Origin: Carex sylvatica
Lineage: Eukaryota > Streptophyta > Magnoliopsida > Poales > Cyperaceae
Assembly (NCBI GenBank): GCA_964058845.1
Contig: CAXKVR010000035.1
Coordinates: 1 to 64,000 of the forward strand
Direction of reading: 5' to 3'
DNA: 64,000 nt
The first letter of the stretch is position 1. Each line of letters opens with the position of its first letter. Below, in pieces: positions 50,401-61,593 of this stretch. Both the position numbers and the translations under genes were made by a program. A model generated the notes under the pieces. It saw only the letters and a program-made list of their open reading frames with translations, was not told the DNA's origin and ran no database searches.

Positions 50401-51301
50401 TTTGCAACATACTCGCACACTTTGACCAAAATTTTCTTTTTGTAAATCTATTCAACGTTTTATTTTTGTCTTTCTAGCAACCCTTTAATTACAACTATTA
50501 TTGGGAGTAACTATTTACTGGATATGTCAAGAGATTAAGCTGAGGTTATGTCTATTCTCAAGTCATGTATGCTTTCAATAGTAGTTTCATTTATAATCTT
50601 TAAGTTCTTAGCCCTATAAGTCTATAACTATGATGGTGTTCTTCTGTTATCAAGTAGAGATTTTATCAACATCAGACCATTTTTGTTAGACCAATATTCT
50701 GACTTTTATGAAGAAGCTAGAAATTTTTTGTAGCAGTAAGGTAATTGACCAGAGTCTTATATTCAGTTGGCCAGGAGCCACTGGAACTTTAGGTAGCTTG
50801 CTTTGACTGCATTAACAAAATTATGTCTTTTAGATAAATATATGCCGGAAAGGCCCCCATTAACCTTAGTTTGGTTTGTTGGACTCTCAAGGCCTGAAAT
50901 GTCATCAAGCTGAGTAATCAAAGTATTTCATATTGTGTATATTTTCTATTTTGAGACATGAACATTCTCACAATTATCTTCCTCAAATAACAACTTTACG
51001 TCGAGTCATGATCATAATTAAACTTAAATCACCTACTAAATTAAAATGTATGTTGTTGGTATAGCCATTGGGTGACCTGGGAACACTAGATGTGCTAGAG
51101 AATGGCAATGCACAATTGTCTGTTGCTAAAGAGAAGCTTAAAGTTGCTGAGCTGATTGGTCGTGCTGTTGTTGTATATGACACTGAAGACAAATCTGACA
51201 CGGGCATTGCCGCAGCAGTGATAGCACGGAGTGCTGGTGTTGGTGAGAATTACAAGAAATTATGCACATGCGATGGTGTCACCATTTGGGAATCTAGCTA
51301 G
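47485..51301 (+). CDS. CCS: Copper chaperone for superoxide dismutase (CCS)
   Basis: Six exons join in frame to 311 codons: 47485-47730, 47829-47852, 49068-49140, 49220-49354, 49942-50162 and 51065-51301. Residues 1-69 are serine/alanine-rich and lack acidic residues until late, like a plastid transit peptide. M70 (MDSPVTELTPPDK) could start a cytosolic form, as known for plant CCS. Domain I is the heavy-metal fold with MHCDGC (C99, C102). Domain II is SOD-like (KGPSIFGVVRFAQV, GLSPGKHAWSINEFGDLTRG, GRAVVVYDTED). Domain III ends LCTCDGVTIWESS, with the C300-x-C302 pair that hands copper and the disulphide to Cu/Zn-SOD. The 24-bp second exon is a microexon. Intron 2 carries a MITE. Exon 6 starts with a miR398-like site. 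The gene meets SBT1.3 tail to tail. Confidence 0.95.
48225..48618. mobile_element. Mutator-like MITE in CCS intron 2, 394 bp
   Basis: The inverted ends are GAGTCTGGCTAGTATAACAT and GAGTCCGGCTAGTATGACAT, continuing CAGTGTCAT. The exact 9-bp TSD ATTAGAAAA lies at 48216-48224 and 48619-48627. The arms share GACTTCAAAC/GTTTGAAG-like words with the 19033 family, but the termini differ. Confidence 0.9.
51067..51087 (+). promoter_or_regulatory. miR398-like target site in CCS exon 6
   Basis: The 21 bases contain TGGGTGACCTGGGAACAC. Compared with the perfect complement of miR398 (UGUGUUCUCAGGUCACCCCUU, from memory) they differ at four positions, one a G-U pair, and the centre around the cleavage point is fully paired. 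The site encodes PLGDLGTL. CCS1 is a known miR398 target in Arabidopsis, linking it to copper supply. Confidence 0.7.
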
Positions 51302-51600
51302 ATACCATTCCAAACACTTTGTATACTGTTTTCTTATGTTTTTTTTTTTGTCTTTTACTTTTTGTGCTATAAGAGACTTCAATAAGAAACTGAATAAAAT
51401 TGATTTCTTATGACTGTAATGTGTTATTGATGCTACAATCTAAGTTTTATTGAACAATCTTCGACACTGCAAAATGTAATTCCTCTTTTCATTAACCAGT
51501 TACACTCTTCTGCATGTTCAATAATTTCAGATTGTTACACTCAAACTTTCTGATTTGCTGCTACTGCTACTACCTAAGCCAGTAAACCAGTAAAATCGTT
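51302..51600. terminator. Shared 3' intergenic spacer between CCS and SBT1.3
   Basis: Only 299 bp separate the two convergent stop codons. AATAAGAAACTGAATAAAAT at about 51381-51400 offers polyadenylation signals for CCS. The SBT1.3 3' UTR on the minus strand must use the same interval, so the two transcripts probably overlap. Confidence 0.5.
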
Positions 51601-53949
51601 TTACAGCGGTACAAGCCATGCCAGGGCTACTGTGCTACGAACTGAATGGGTTCCATCAGACCATGTCAATGCACCAAATTCAGGTGCTGACTGTGGGGTT
51701 TTGGTCTTGAAGGTGATCTTGTATGATAGCCTCTGATTTTGCCTTGTGAAATGCAATACACTAGGCTCAACAACAACAGTAGCACCTTTGAAAGGAGTAA
51801 TTTTGACGATGTACGTCGAGACTGGCGTTCCAACATTAGTGACTGTTCTAAGTTGGGTTACTACCGAGACACGTCGCTCCTTGAATACTACAGAATTGGC
51901 TGGATAGTTAAGGTTCCCAGGGGAATCAAGTTTGTGTTTGCATGTGTAGTTCTTTATTTTTGAGAAGGCCTTGAGCTGAATTGGTGTTATCTTTTGTGTG
52001 CAAAGGAATTGAAAGTAATCATCAGGGCTAATGTCGTAAACCAATCCTGGGTTAACAGCTCTTACAGGGTGTATGTGGCCAGCTCCATGGTCATATGGAG
52101 TTGATGGCTCACCTGTTGATGCATCTTTCAGTGGTTGGAATGAGTTGTCGTGCACATATGCGGTGGTCATTAGGGCTGATTTGATAGCAGCAGGGCTCCA
52201 ATCAGGGTGAGTAGCTTTGATTAGAGCCGCCACACCGCCCACATGTGGGCATGACATGGATGTGCCTGACAAAATGTTGAACTGAACTCTCCGGTGGTCG
52301 GTCGACAGACTCGATGGCCCGACATTGCCGCTCCATGCAGCCAGGATGTTCACTCCAGGAGCGATCACATCAGGCTTTAGAATCTCTAATGTTAGGAAGT
52401 TGGGCCCTCTAGAGGAGAAAGCTGCCACCACTGGTGAAGGTTTGATCCCGACTTTAGTCCCCTGAAAGGAAATGGAAGCTGTAGGTCTTGTAACAGACTT
52501 GGTGTATTGTTTAATTGCTTGTCCAGCAGTATCTCCTACTGCCATAGCAGGGAGAAGGTGGCTATCAGCCACGAGTTCCTCGCCATTGGCAGCAGAGTTG
52601 GCGAGAATCATGCCAATGCCACCAGCATCCTTCACTACCTGCCCTTTTTGCACTCGAGGGCTAATGCCACGGTCACATATAACTATTTTACCTGCCACAA
52701 CATGAGGATCCAAGGTTCCCTCAAGGCACAAGGACCTCGGATCTGTGATGCTCCCATTTCTGCCCGTGTAAACCACATTGTATTGTTTTTTAGGAGAGAG
52801 ATTGTCCTGGCCTTTATAGAGTGAGACGCCAGTAAAATTCATTCCATTGCCTAATTTGACTGTGGCTGGAAAATCCCGATCCATTGTGCTTGCTCCGACA
52901 GTGGTTATCCATGGGGAAACATTGGTGAGACTTACCGGGTCAGGGCCACCATTGCCAGCAGAGCAAGCAACCAAAACCCCCATTTCCATAGCCCCAAATG
53001 CGGCAATAGATAGGCTGTCACGGTAGTATGAAGAGACACCACCACCAAGTGAGATTGACAGGACATCAACTCCATCTGCCACTGCCCGGTCTACGGCAGC
53101 TAAAATGTCAGAACTGAAGCAACCACCGGTCCAGCACACTTTGTATGCTGCTATGCGGGCCCGTGATGCCATTCCTCTAGCAGTCCCAGATGCATACCCA
53201 AACAGGTTGGCATTTGGTACTGCTGAGCCGGCAACCGTGGCAGCTGTGTGGGTCCCGTGCCCATCTTGGTCCCTTGGTGACTTAACCTCGCTTGTTTCAT
53301 TTATGGATCCTGCAGCTGCCTCATATCCCTTATAGAACATTCGTGCACCGATAATCTTCCTGTTGCAATGCTTGGCAGTGAATCCACGACCTACCTCACA
53401 CACACCCTTCCACCGGGCCGGCACAGGGCCCAAACCTTTGTCACTGAAGCTTGGGCTCTCTGGCCATATGCCTGTGTCAAGCACACCAGTTATGACATCA
53501 TGATCGGCCACTGAAGATGACCATATATTATTGGCCACATCAGGACCTATCCCGAGAAATTGCGGGCTTCTTGTAGTGTGCAGCTCGTATATTGTTTCTG
53601 GCAGCACTGATAGTACACCAGGGATGCTCTCCAATTTTTCAGCTTCGGCTTCACTGAGCCGGGCAGAAAACCCGTGAAAGGCGGTGTCATAGTTGTAGAT
53701 TATTCTTTTTGTTGGATCGGGTGCTGTTTCTGATTGTAATTTAGTGGAAGCTGTAACTGATTTGAGGGTGGAAGTGTACCAGTCGTGATGGTGAGTGAAG
53801 ATGCGGGGCATCTCGGCTTTAGCCATGTGAACTATGTATGTTTTTGGTAGACTGGGTGTAGCCATGCAGAGAATGCAAATTTGAGAGAGGGTTAGAAGTA
53901 CCGGTAACCATGTGCATGGCTTTCTGAGACTTCCCATTGTTGGGTGCAA
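51601..53949 (-). CDS. SBT1.3: Subtilisin-like serine protease SBT1.3
   Basis: A single intronless frame of 782 codons. Residues 1-30 form a secretion signal (LPVLLTLSQICILCMA). The inhibitor-I9 propeptide spans about 37-125 (TYIVHMAKAEMP to ELHTTRSPQFLG). The S8 domain has catalytic D158 (GVLDTGIWPES), H231 (DGHGTHTAATVAGS), oxyanion N333 (SAGNGGPDP) and S564 (SGTSMSCPHVGG). A protease-associated insert covers about 390-480 (KIVICDRGISPRVQKGQVVK) and a fibronectin-III-like tail runs from about 680 to LAWLVPL. The enzyme is predicted to be secreted to the cell wall and to cleave itself from its propeptide. The match to Arabidopsis SBT1.3 is strong across the protein (SLSIAAFGAMEMG, AAYKVCWTGGCFSSDIL, recalled). 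Substrates are unknown from sequence. A second in-frame Met at codon 5 could also start. Confidence 0.95.
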   Translation of the reverse strand: MHPTMGSLRKPCTWLPVLLTLSQICILCMATPSLPKTYIVHMAKAEMPRIFTHHHDWYTSTLKSVTASTKLQSETAPDPTKRIIYNYDTAFHGFSARLSEAEAEKLESIPGVLSVLPETIYELHTTRSPQFLGIGPDVANNIWSSSVADHDVITGVLDTGIWPESPSFSDKGLGPVPARWKGVCEVGRGFTAKHCNRKIIGARMFYKGYEAAAGSINETSEVKSPRDQDGHGTHTAATVAGSAVPNANLFGYASGTARGMASRARIAAYKVCWTGGCFSSDILAAVDRAVADGVDVLSISLGGGVSSYYRDSLSIAAFGAMEMGVLVACSAGNGGPDPVSLTNVSPWITTVGASTMDRDFPATVKLGNGMNFTGVSLYKGQDNLSPKKQYNVVYTGRNGSITDPRSLCLEGTLDPHVVAGKIVICDRGISPRVQKGQVVKDAGGIGMILANSAANGEELVADSHLLPAMAVGDTAGQAIKQYTKSVTRPTASISFQGTKVGIKPSPVVAAFSSRGPNFLTLEILKPDVIAPGVNILAAWSGNVGPSSLSTDHRRVQFNILSGTSMSCPHVGGVAALIKATHPDWSPAAIKSALMTTAYVHDNSFQPLKDASTGEPSTPYDHGAGHIHPVRAVNPGLVYDISPDDYFQFLCTQKITPIQLKAFSKIKNYTCKHKLDSPGNLNYPANSVVFKERRVSVVTQLRTVTNVGTPVSTYIVKITPFKGATVVVEPSVLHFTRQNQRLSYKITFKTKTPQSAPEFGALTWSDGTHSVRSTVALAWLVPL

Positions 53950-55511
53950 AAGATGAAAGAAGGGTGGTGTGCTGGTAATGGTTTAAAGGGAGAAAGAGAG
54001 AGAGTAGGGTTTCTAGGTTATAGAGTTTCTATACAAGTCAAGCAGAGGGTTTGATATTTTTTTGAAGTAGAATTGGAGGGGGTTTGATTTAATGATAATA
54101 GGACATCCTTTATTGCAAAATAAATGGGGTGGTTGCTACCTCTATGGATGAAATTAATTTCGACTTGTGTCATTCCATGTGAAGTAGAGCCTCTCCACTG
54201 TGGACTGTGGTCGGACACTAGAATAATAATAATAATAATAATAATAATTAAAATAATGTGTCAAAATCCTCCCCTTTGAGTTTGCCTTGATAGCAACAAA
54301 CAAAAACATATTTGCACTATTCAGCAATGGCTGGCCTGGCAGTATTACAAAATTATTAAAAAAAAAAAAATGTTAAAATATTTTCACCAAAACGGTAAAA
54401 AGGATATTTTGGGCAGAACTGGAGCAGAACATGGTGGGGCTGAAATTTATGGGGTCATAATAATTTTGCAAACCTGCCTACTACTATCCAAAAATATCTG
54501 CAAGATTGAATTGCTTGGCTAGTGGCTTTAAATTGTAACGGTGAACAGAACTGGGGTTAAAAAGGTAAAAATGAAACTCGGCAAGAGTAACATGTGAGGT
54601 GTGTAAAATTAGCTAAAGACAAGGAGCATGATGGAAATTGGCCTCATAGTCATGGGCTCATAGCCTGGCTCTGCTGCAACATATTGGTCTTTTTCTTTCT
54701 AATCGCGTCCCATGACACAAAAAGACTACTTTCATGGCACGTGTTCCTGACTTCCTGGCCAAGGAAACTTTTCATGTTTCGAGTTGAATAACAACATCGA
54801 TGCCTGCTTCAGCATATGAAGTTTGATTTGATCAGACTGATCAAGTAAAAAAATTAAGCTGCAATATAAATTTTAAAACTGATAGACATTGAATAATTGT
54901 ATTAATTTTGAAAAAAATGAAATCTTGAAAATGTGTTAATTCCGAAGAATAATTTGATATATATATAGACTAAATTCATTAAACAAAATTCATATTGTGA
55001 GATATGAGGTTAACTTGGTGTAAATCATAGTCATGATATTATTGACTGACAATATAGTCAGACAACTTGAGAAAACAAACAAAAATTACTAGCTTAGCTA
55101 GCCAATAATAAATGTACTGTCAAGAAAAGGGACCATGTGGGAAGGAATCCAAAGATAAAGATGGGTCATGTCATCTTTGCACTTGGTTTCGATTCAAAGA
55201 GTGTAACCGTCAACAAGGAAACCTTGTGTAAAATTTAAAATAAAAAATAAAAATAAAATACTCTCTTCCTGCCCCCCAAGTCCTGATTTTTAAATTTTAA
55301 ACTTTTAGGGATATTCTTCTGCACACTCTTTATTCTTGATAATAAATTTATTTAGCAGTCGTGAAAACTGAGAAAAAAACTATCAAAAACAAAACAAAAA
55401 TAATGAAGATATATTTCTATCATTCTATGTATAATTCATACAAAATGTAGATTTTGTTATACTATAACTAAGTCTATCAATCTAACTATGTTTAATTACT
55501 GCACGTCTCCA

Positions 55512-55554
<43 letters not shown>

Positions 55555-57703
55555 TATAATATATTTGTATTGGTTTTTCTATACTAAGGTATGAAAGTAT
55601 TTTATGCGCCTAAAGTGGACATAAGAAATTGTCCAAATAACTTCATACGTCTATAATAAATAATATTGTAACAAATAAAATTTTACCTAAATCGTTATAA
55701 TTCGGTGTGATAATTAAAACGATAATGTACTAATGTAATGAGTTGTAAAGGCGGATCTAAGAATTAGCTAAAGAAGATTAAGCCGTATATTTTAAAATTT
55801 TAATTATGTACATAAAAAAATAGTTTAAGTTTATTTATCTTAAACGTTTCATATAGTCCATTCCATTTTAATAATTAATAAATATTTAGTTGTAATCAGA
55901 GGCAAGAAACATTCATCAAATAGAGATCAATTAACCCACATATTTTTACAAAATGAAATTATCACTATATAATTTTACTATATATATTATAATAAATTAT
56001 TACGGGTACTATAAAAATTATCCCATACTTTTTATGAAGATTTTATATGTTTGACTCTCATTCTTCTTTAAAGAAAAAACTGAATTGTATAATGTGCACA
56101 ACTTGGACTATTGAGATTTTCCTATTAAAGTAGGCAAATGTTGAAATTATTAATATTTAATTATTAAAAAATTATGTTATTGAAATTTTTATTCCTTATA
56201 TATTTTTTACTCCTATTATCCAAAAATCTGCCTCCTCCTTTGATTGTAGTTTAGTGGTTAAATTTTTATTTTATGCATTTTAATTTTCAGTAATTCTATT
56301 AAAATTTTCGAGTTGAGTTGAAGTTAATTCTAGTTAGTGGAATCTGATCCGAATTGGGTCGAATATTGAATCTGTTACGGAAAATAAAAGAACACAACAC
56401 TCCCAGAAACACCCTTCTCTTCCAGATTTTTCATATATTCAAAACATTGTTTTACAGAGAGATATCTCTATTTTTTCTTTTCTAATTTCAGACTCCGTAT
56501 GCATGCCTATTTATTATATTTTCTATAGACATTCATGTATGGAAACTAAATATTACAAATCTTATTTTAGAACAACAAATCTCATAGAATAAATAATAAA
56601 TTCTGCTGCTCCAATATTTTGCCATCCTTGCTTGCTTTGATACTGAATATTAGATGTTGCATTATTTCTTTCCTTGCTTTGATATCTTACAACATGGGCT
56701 GCTACAATATTTTCTTCTTTGATTTGATACAAAATGTGCCAGCTTAGTTCTTTCCATAGGATTCTTTTCGTATAGAATTTGGAATGGTTTTAAATTGAAT
56801 TGGGTTAGATTTCATATTGTTCGATTTTGACTTATCTCAAATTTCATACCACCTTAATAAGTTGTCATTTTACTTTTCTAAAAAAACAAACAGATTGAAT
56901 AAAATTTGAGTTGGACGTATCCTTGGGATGGAATCATATTTGATCACCTATGGCTATAATTTATAATTATATAGGAACCCATGCCTTAGCGGTGATAACT
57001 GATAGTAGCCGAGGAGCCGAGGCTGACGTGGGCTTCTTAATTTATGTAGTCAGTGTGTGTCATAACTCATAACTAGGGGTGATCAATGACACTATTTTAT
57101 CTATCTGTTTATCTAATTTGTATCGTATTTAATAAAATAAATATAGATAAAAATAAAAATAAATTCATAAATTTTTTTTTTCTTTTGGACAGTGGATTTT
57201 CACCTGTTTTAATTACGAAACAAAATAGATTACACAAAATGGTGCATAGTATCGAATATTTAAGTATATCGAACTAGTGAAACATTATCTAAACTTAATG
57301 CGCACTGATATGAGTAAAGAATATTTTTTGTTATCTAAACGTGTAAGCGTATGAATAAAATCTATTTCATACCCGTTACTTAATTGAATAATTATAAAAA
57401 AAAATATAAATATATTATATATATTTAATAAGCATTAAAAAGAGATTATTTTATTTGCACTTGATATGATCATAATTTTTTTTCAACAAAGTAGTACTAT
57501 ACATGTGTAATATATATATATTATTAATAATAAAAAAAAAATTATTATATTAATATTATCGATTATTTATCCGCTACTGTTTAGTTATCTGATATAGTAC
57601 AAACAATTTGTAATAAGTTCGAATATAAAAATACTTTCACCCAACTCATTAAACACCCATAGTAGTTGCCATTATTATTATTGGCCCATAACTATGGTCT
57701 CGC
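53950..57703. other. SBT1.3 promoter side and gene-free AT-rich DNA
   Basis: The SBT1.3 5' UTR and promoter lie in the first few hundred bases (minus strand). An (AAT)n microsatellite is at 54222-54249 and a (CA)n microsatellite at 55513-55552. A SINE-like A-box phrase TAGTTTAGTGGTTAAAT is near 56249. I found no gene or element with clear ends. Confidence 0.5.
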
Positions 57704-57711
57704 TGTGGCAG

Positions 57712-58775
57712 TAGGGTGTAAACGGATCGGATATTATCCGATTTTATCAAGATTCAAAAAATTATCTAAATAAGAATATGATAATACTTTTAATTATTCA
57801 TATCCGACCGTTTACACTTTTAAATCAAAACAAATGTACTATATGTTCTTAAATTGATTTATTAAATTCTATATTGTATTAATAATTTATTAAATTGCAT
57901 ATAAATATATATTTTGATGAACAATATAACACCGTGACATAATTTTTTTTGAAGGTTAGTAGCTTTAAATGCCTACTAACAATTTCATTGATGAAAAATG
58001 TATTTACAATAAATCAAATTATCGTAATTTCTAAATCTATTCTTTTATTCTCATAAATTCCTCTAAACTAATATAATATTATAATTTTCTCATAATAATC
58101 CTAATATCTTAATTATCATCTCGCTCCATGACCGGATCCGCTTCTTCAACCGCCGCTGCACTCCGACGATAACCAGATCTACTCACCGTCGCACTCCAAT
58201 CGAGATATAGATCACTCTAGTACTTTAATCGCCATCTCGCTCTATGACCGGATCCGCTTCTTCAACCGCCGCCGCGCTCCAACGGTGACCAAATCTACTC
58301 ACCGTCGCGGTCTAATCGAGATGGGATCTCTATACTCTGAACTCCGACGATACCGCACTCTCGGCTCCGGTTCCTCCCCCCTCCCTCATTCTCCTCTCCG
58401 CTCGAGAAGATAGAACTGAGAGAGGGGAGGTGTTGCATCAAAATAAAGACTACAAGAAGTGAAAATAGTCGAGTCGAAAGAAGAGAGAAGGAGAAGGTGG
58501 AGGTGGAGAGAGAGGCAGCTGTTGAAATCCTAGATTTTCATAGAGCTTCCTTTGCTCTATCCACTATGACATAATTAGTGACTAATATTTTAATAATATA
58601 ATAGATACTTTGTAACCAACAAGCTAATTATGAAAATTATTAGTATTCGTCTGATATCCGATTCGTATCTATAACGTTTAATATCTGTATTCAAAACTAT
58701 CTGTATCTATATCCAAAAAATTATAACAGATACGATAACCTATCCATATCCCACCGTTAACCATTTACATCCCTA
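57712..58775. mobile_element. hAT-like element hosting a nested retroposon
   Basis: The ends are TAGGGTGTAAACGG and, inverted, TAGGGATGTAAATGGTTAACGG in part. The flanking octamers are TGTGGCAG (57704-57711) and TGTTGCAG (58776-58783), one mismatch. The outer arms contain GATATTATCCG/CTGATATCCG words. The middle is occupied by a later insertion (57945-58566). Confidence 0.75.
57945..58566 (-). mobile_element. Retroposon nested in the hAT element, 622 bp
   Basis: Flanked by TGACATAATT at 57935-57944 and 58567-58576. Read on the minus strand it ends with a stem-loop (TTAGTAGGCATTTAAAG then CTACTAA) and an A tail (plus-strand T-run at 57945-57950). Its body is GC-richer, with a segment of about 110 bp duplicated in tandem (ATGACCGGATCCGCTTCTTC at 58126 and 58243). 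No reverse transcriptase is present, so it was mobilised in trans. Confidence 0.7.
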
Positions 58776-58964
58776 TGTTGCAGGAAGAATTGAACACATA
58801 CTCCCAAATTCAAACAAAGGAAATATTTAATGCTGCAATTCAAGTAGCGGTACGGCCTACAAACTATTTAATGCTACCACTACTACCTCATCAGATCTGT
58901 ATTTAATGTTTATCGACCTTCTATTTATATTTAATATTTAATGCTACCACTACGGCACTGACTT

Positions 58965-59142
58965 CGTATCCTCTGAGATATCTCAAACTTTGCGTGACTT
59001 AATGGAAAATCCGAACCGTTTAAATATGTTATAAACGAATCTCAAAGCACACATAATAATGACCTTCTACATCACCCCCGAATAGGCACCGGACACGTCG
59101 GTCACGCAAAAGTTGAGATATCTCAGAGAATACGCACTCTAC
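58965..59142. mobile_element. Mutator-like MITE, copy 3 (inverted orientation)
   Basis: The ends are TCGTATCCTCTGAGATATCT and, inverted, GTGCGTATTCTCTGAGATATC. The core CGAATAGGCACCGGACACGT is the reverse complement of the core of copies 1 and 2. Another half-end (GACATATCTCAGAGGATACA) follows at 59168-59190, so a second, broken copy abuts. No clear TSD was found. Confidence 0.8.
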
Positions 59143-59213
59143 GCTCTACGGACCTCATCAAAATATGACATATCTCAGAGGATACACACTCCTCGCGTCC
59201 TTGTAAAATTTAA

Positions 59214-60138
59214 CAGACATTTTTATTTTTACTCAATTAAAAAATTGTTTTAATAATAATAACCAAATTTTAAAAATAATTTTAAAAATACTCAAGCTGT
59301 GAAATTTTTTCACGGTCTCAACATTTTTCTTTTTTATAAAACAAAAATTTGTATTTTTTATGAAAATATTAGAAATGTTGGATATATTTTTTTGAAAATA
59401 GATGAAATACTGATTTATTATAAGACTGTAACAAATAACCCGATTAATATTTTTCAGGTCGGATTTTTCGCGGTTGTAAGAAAAATTAATATATTTCATT
59501 ATGTGTTATTGTTAAAAAATAAAAATGCATGGATTCTGAGTTATTGATCCCGGTTCAAAAATCACTTCTAGGTAATATAGAAATTATTGTGATCCTTCTA
59601 GTACATTTATTTTATAAAAAATTGTATCTATTTTGAGAATTCTTTTTAAATAACAATCATTAAATAAATATTTATTTTAAAAAAAAAATAGATATAACTT
59701 TTTATAAATTAAATGTACTAGAAGAATCACAATAATTTCTATATTACCTAGAAGTGACTTTTGAACTGGGATCAATAACTCAGAATCCATGCATTTTTAT
59801 TTTTTTACAATAACACATAATAAAATATATTAATTTTTCTTACAGCCGCGAAAAATTCGACTTGAAAAATATTGATCGGGTTATTTGTTACAGCCTTTCT
59901 AATAAATCAAATTGTATTGTATTCCATTTATTTTCAAAGAAATATATCCAACATTTCTAATATTTTCATAAAAAAAATACAAATTTCCGTTTTGTAAAAA
60001 AAAAAAAATGTTGGGACCGTGGAATTTTTCCACGGTTTGGAATTGAAATTCCACTGCTTGGGTATTTTTAAATTTTTTTTTAAAACTTGGTTATTATTAT
60101 TAAAATATTTTTTAATTGGGTAAAAATAAAAATGTCGG
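59214..60138. mobile_element. Foldback (Mutator-like) element, second copy, 925 bp
   Basis: It has the same inverted ends (left CAGACATTTTTATTTTTAC, right AAAAATGTCGG) and arms as the element at 43038. The flanks are AAAATTTAA (59205-59213) and AAAATTTAT (60139-60147), 8 of 9 matching. The short open frames on both strands here are products of the inverted repeat and are not genes. Confidence 0.88.
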
Positions 60139-60147
60139 AAAATTTAT

Positions 60148-61576
60148 GGATGTCCGACAGTGTGAGCCCTTTTATTTATGTTTGTATCCATATCTCAACT
60201 TATTTTATTTATGTCTTAATTTATTTTTAATGTAAAATTTGTTATAAAATTATAGTTGTTCAATTTTATCTTATTTGAAAACATGTAGTATATTTTTCAG
60301 AGCAAATTGGAGGGATAATTTTAGTTAATTTAGAGAATAAAGAAAACAAAAAACCAAAAGTTGAGATATGGCATGGAATTTTTTTAACGGGTCTGGCTTT
60401 CGTATTGTGCATGCGAGCTCAGATAATCTGGAGTGATGATCTTCAAGGCCCAGTTTATCTCAATTGGGCATTTGCTAGTCTGAAATGTATTTGGTATCTC
60501 TCTAATATTAAATAAAAGCTGGTGAATAGTATTGGCATTAGGATCGGTCTGAAGTTTTTGGGCTCGAGACAAAATAAATGTTTGACCCATTTATATATAC
60601 AAATAATTTATTGATAAATAGATAGAAAAGTTTTAAGCTCTCTGTATATAAAAAGTTTGGACTCTAATATTTTATTTATTTTTAATATATACAAACTCTT
60701 TTTTTTTTTTTTTTGAACCCTTTGAATTTGAGATAAGAGTAGGTCTGATGGACATTGAATCTACTTTTAGGTTTAATTAGCTCTATCACCGTACGATTGA
60801 CATTAAAATCTGTGCACACAAAAATTGATAAAAATTCATACGAATTTTAATATGGAGCTCACAATTCTTGATGCAATTGGATGGCCAGATCACCCATCGA
60901 ACCAAAGTAGGTCCAATGGGCATCGGACCTACTTCAAAGTGTTTGAATTTTGGGGCCCAGAGCGATCCCCTTGTTGCCCTGCACTAGAGCCGGCCATGAT
61001 TGGCAATAACTAGAATACTATACCGGTCAATGTAATTTGTTATAAGTTACCATATACCTGATATACCAACCGGTCCCAACTCCCAGGTACCATCTCTCCA
61101 AGAAAAATGTTCTGAAATCTGCTCTTCTCTATCCCTACTCATCCAAACGGAAAAGCCCAGTCGCAGAACGTTCTTATTGGGCTGAAGCCAAGCTATATTA
61201 TTGGGCCTGTGCACTCTATGCACCAAAAGCTTCCCAAGGCCTACCTTTATGGGCCTTTCGTCAATTATACCACTAACATCATATGGGCCTTCAGTCAATT
61301 AGTTTTTTTTTTTTTTTTTTTTTGCGTGTAATATATATTGGCGGAAAGCATATTTAAACAATAAAAAAGGTCATCAAATTAACCAACACGTGAGCACACT
61401 GAAAGGTTCTGTTCGGACCATTCTCAACAGATGAAAATTTATTTCATTTTTTTCTTCCCACAAGTTGGAACTTCAATCCCCCTTTTAATGCATCTTTCAT
61501 TTATTTTTGGAATTTTCATGAAAGTTCATGACTATTGTGTCAAAATTTGATACTTACCTATTTAATTGTTAAATTT
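60148..61576. other. Gene-free DNA with small hairpins
   Basis: At 60906-60937 AAGTAGGTCC and GGACCTACTT form a perfect 10-bp hairpin with a 10-base loop. A diverged version lies at about 60740-60770. There is a T-run at 61301-61323. Open frames at 60825-61013 and 61298-61047 lack family resemblance, and I do not call them genes. Confidence 0.45.
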
Positions 61577-61593
61577 GGACAATTAAGACTGTC

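Noticed and set aside
52472..53335. Plus-strand frames opposite SBT1.3
   Set aside because: Antisense shadows of a highly coding-biased minus-strand gene.
59233..59547. Frames of 82 and 88 codons on both strands
   Set aside because: Products of the inverted repeat of the foldback element; no family resemblance.
60825..61298. Frames on both strands near 61 kb
   Set aside because: No conserved motifs, no splice signals that extend them, and mutual overlap on opposite strands.
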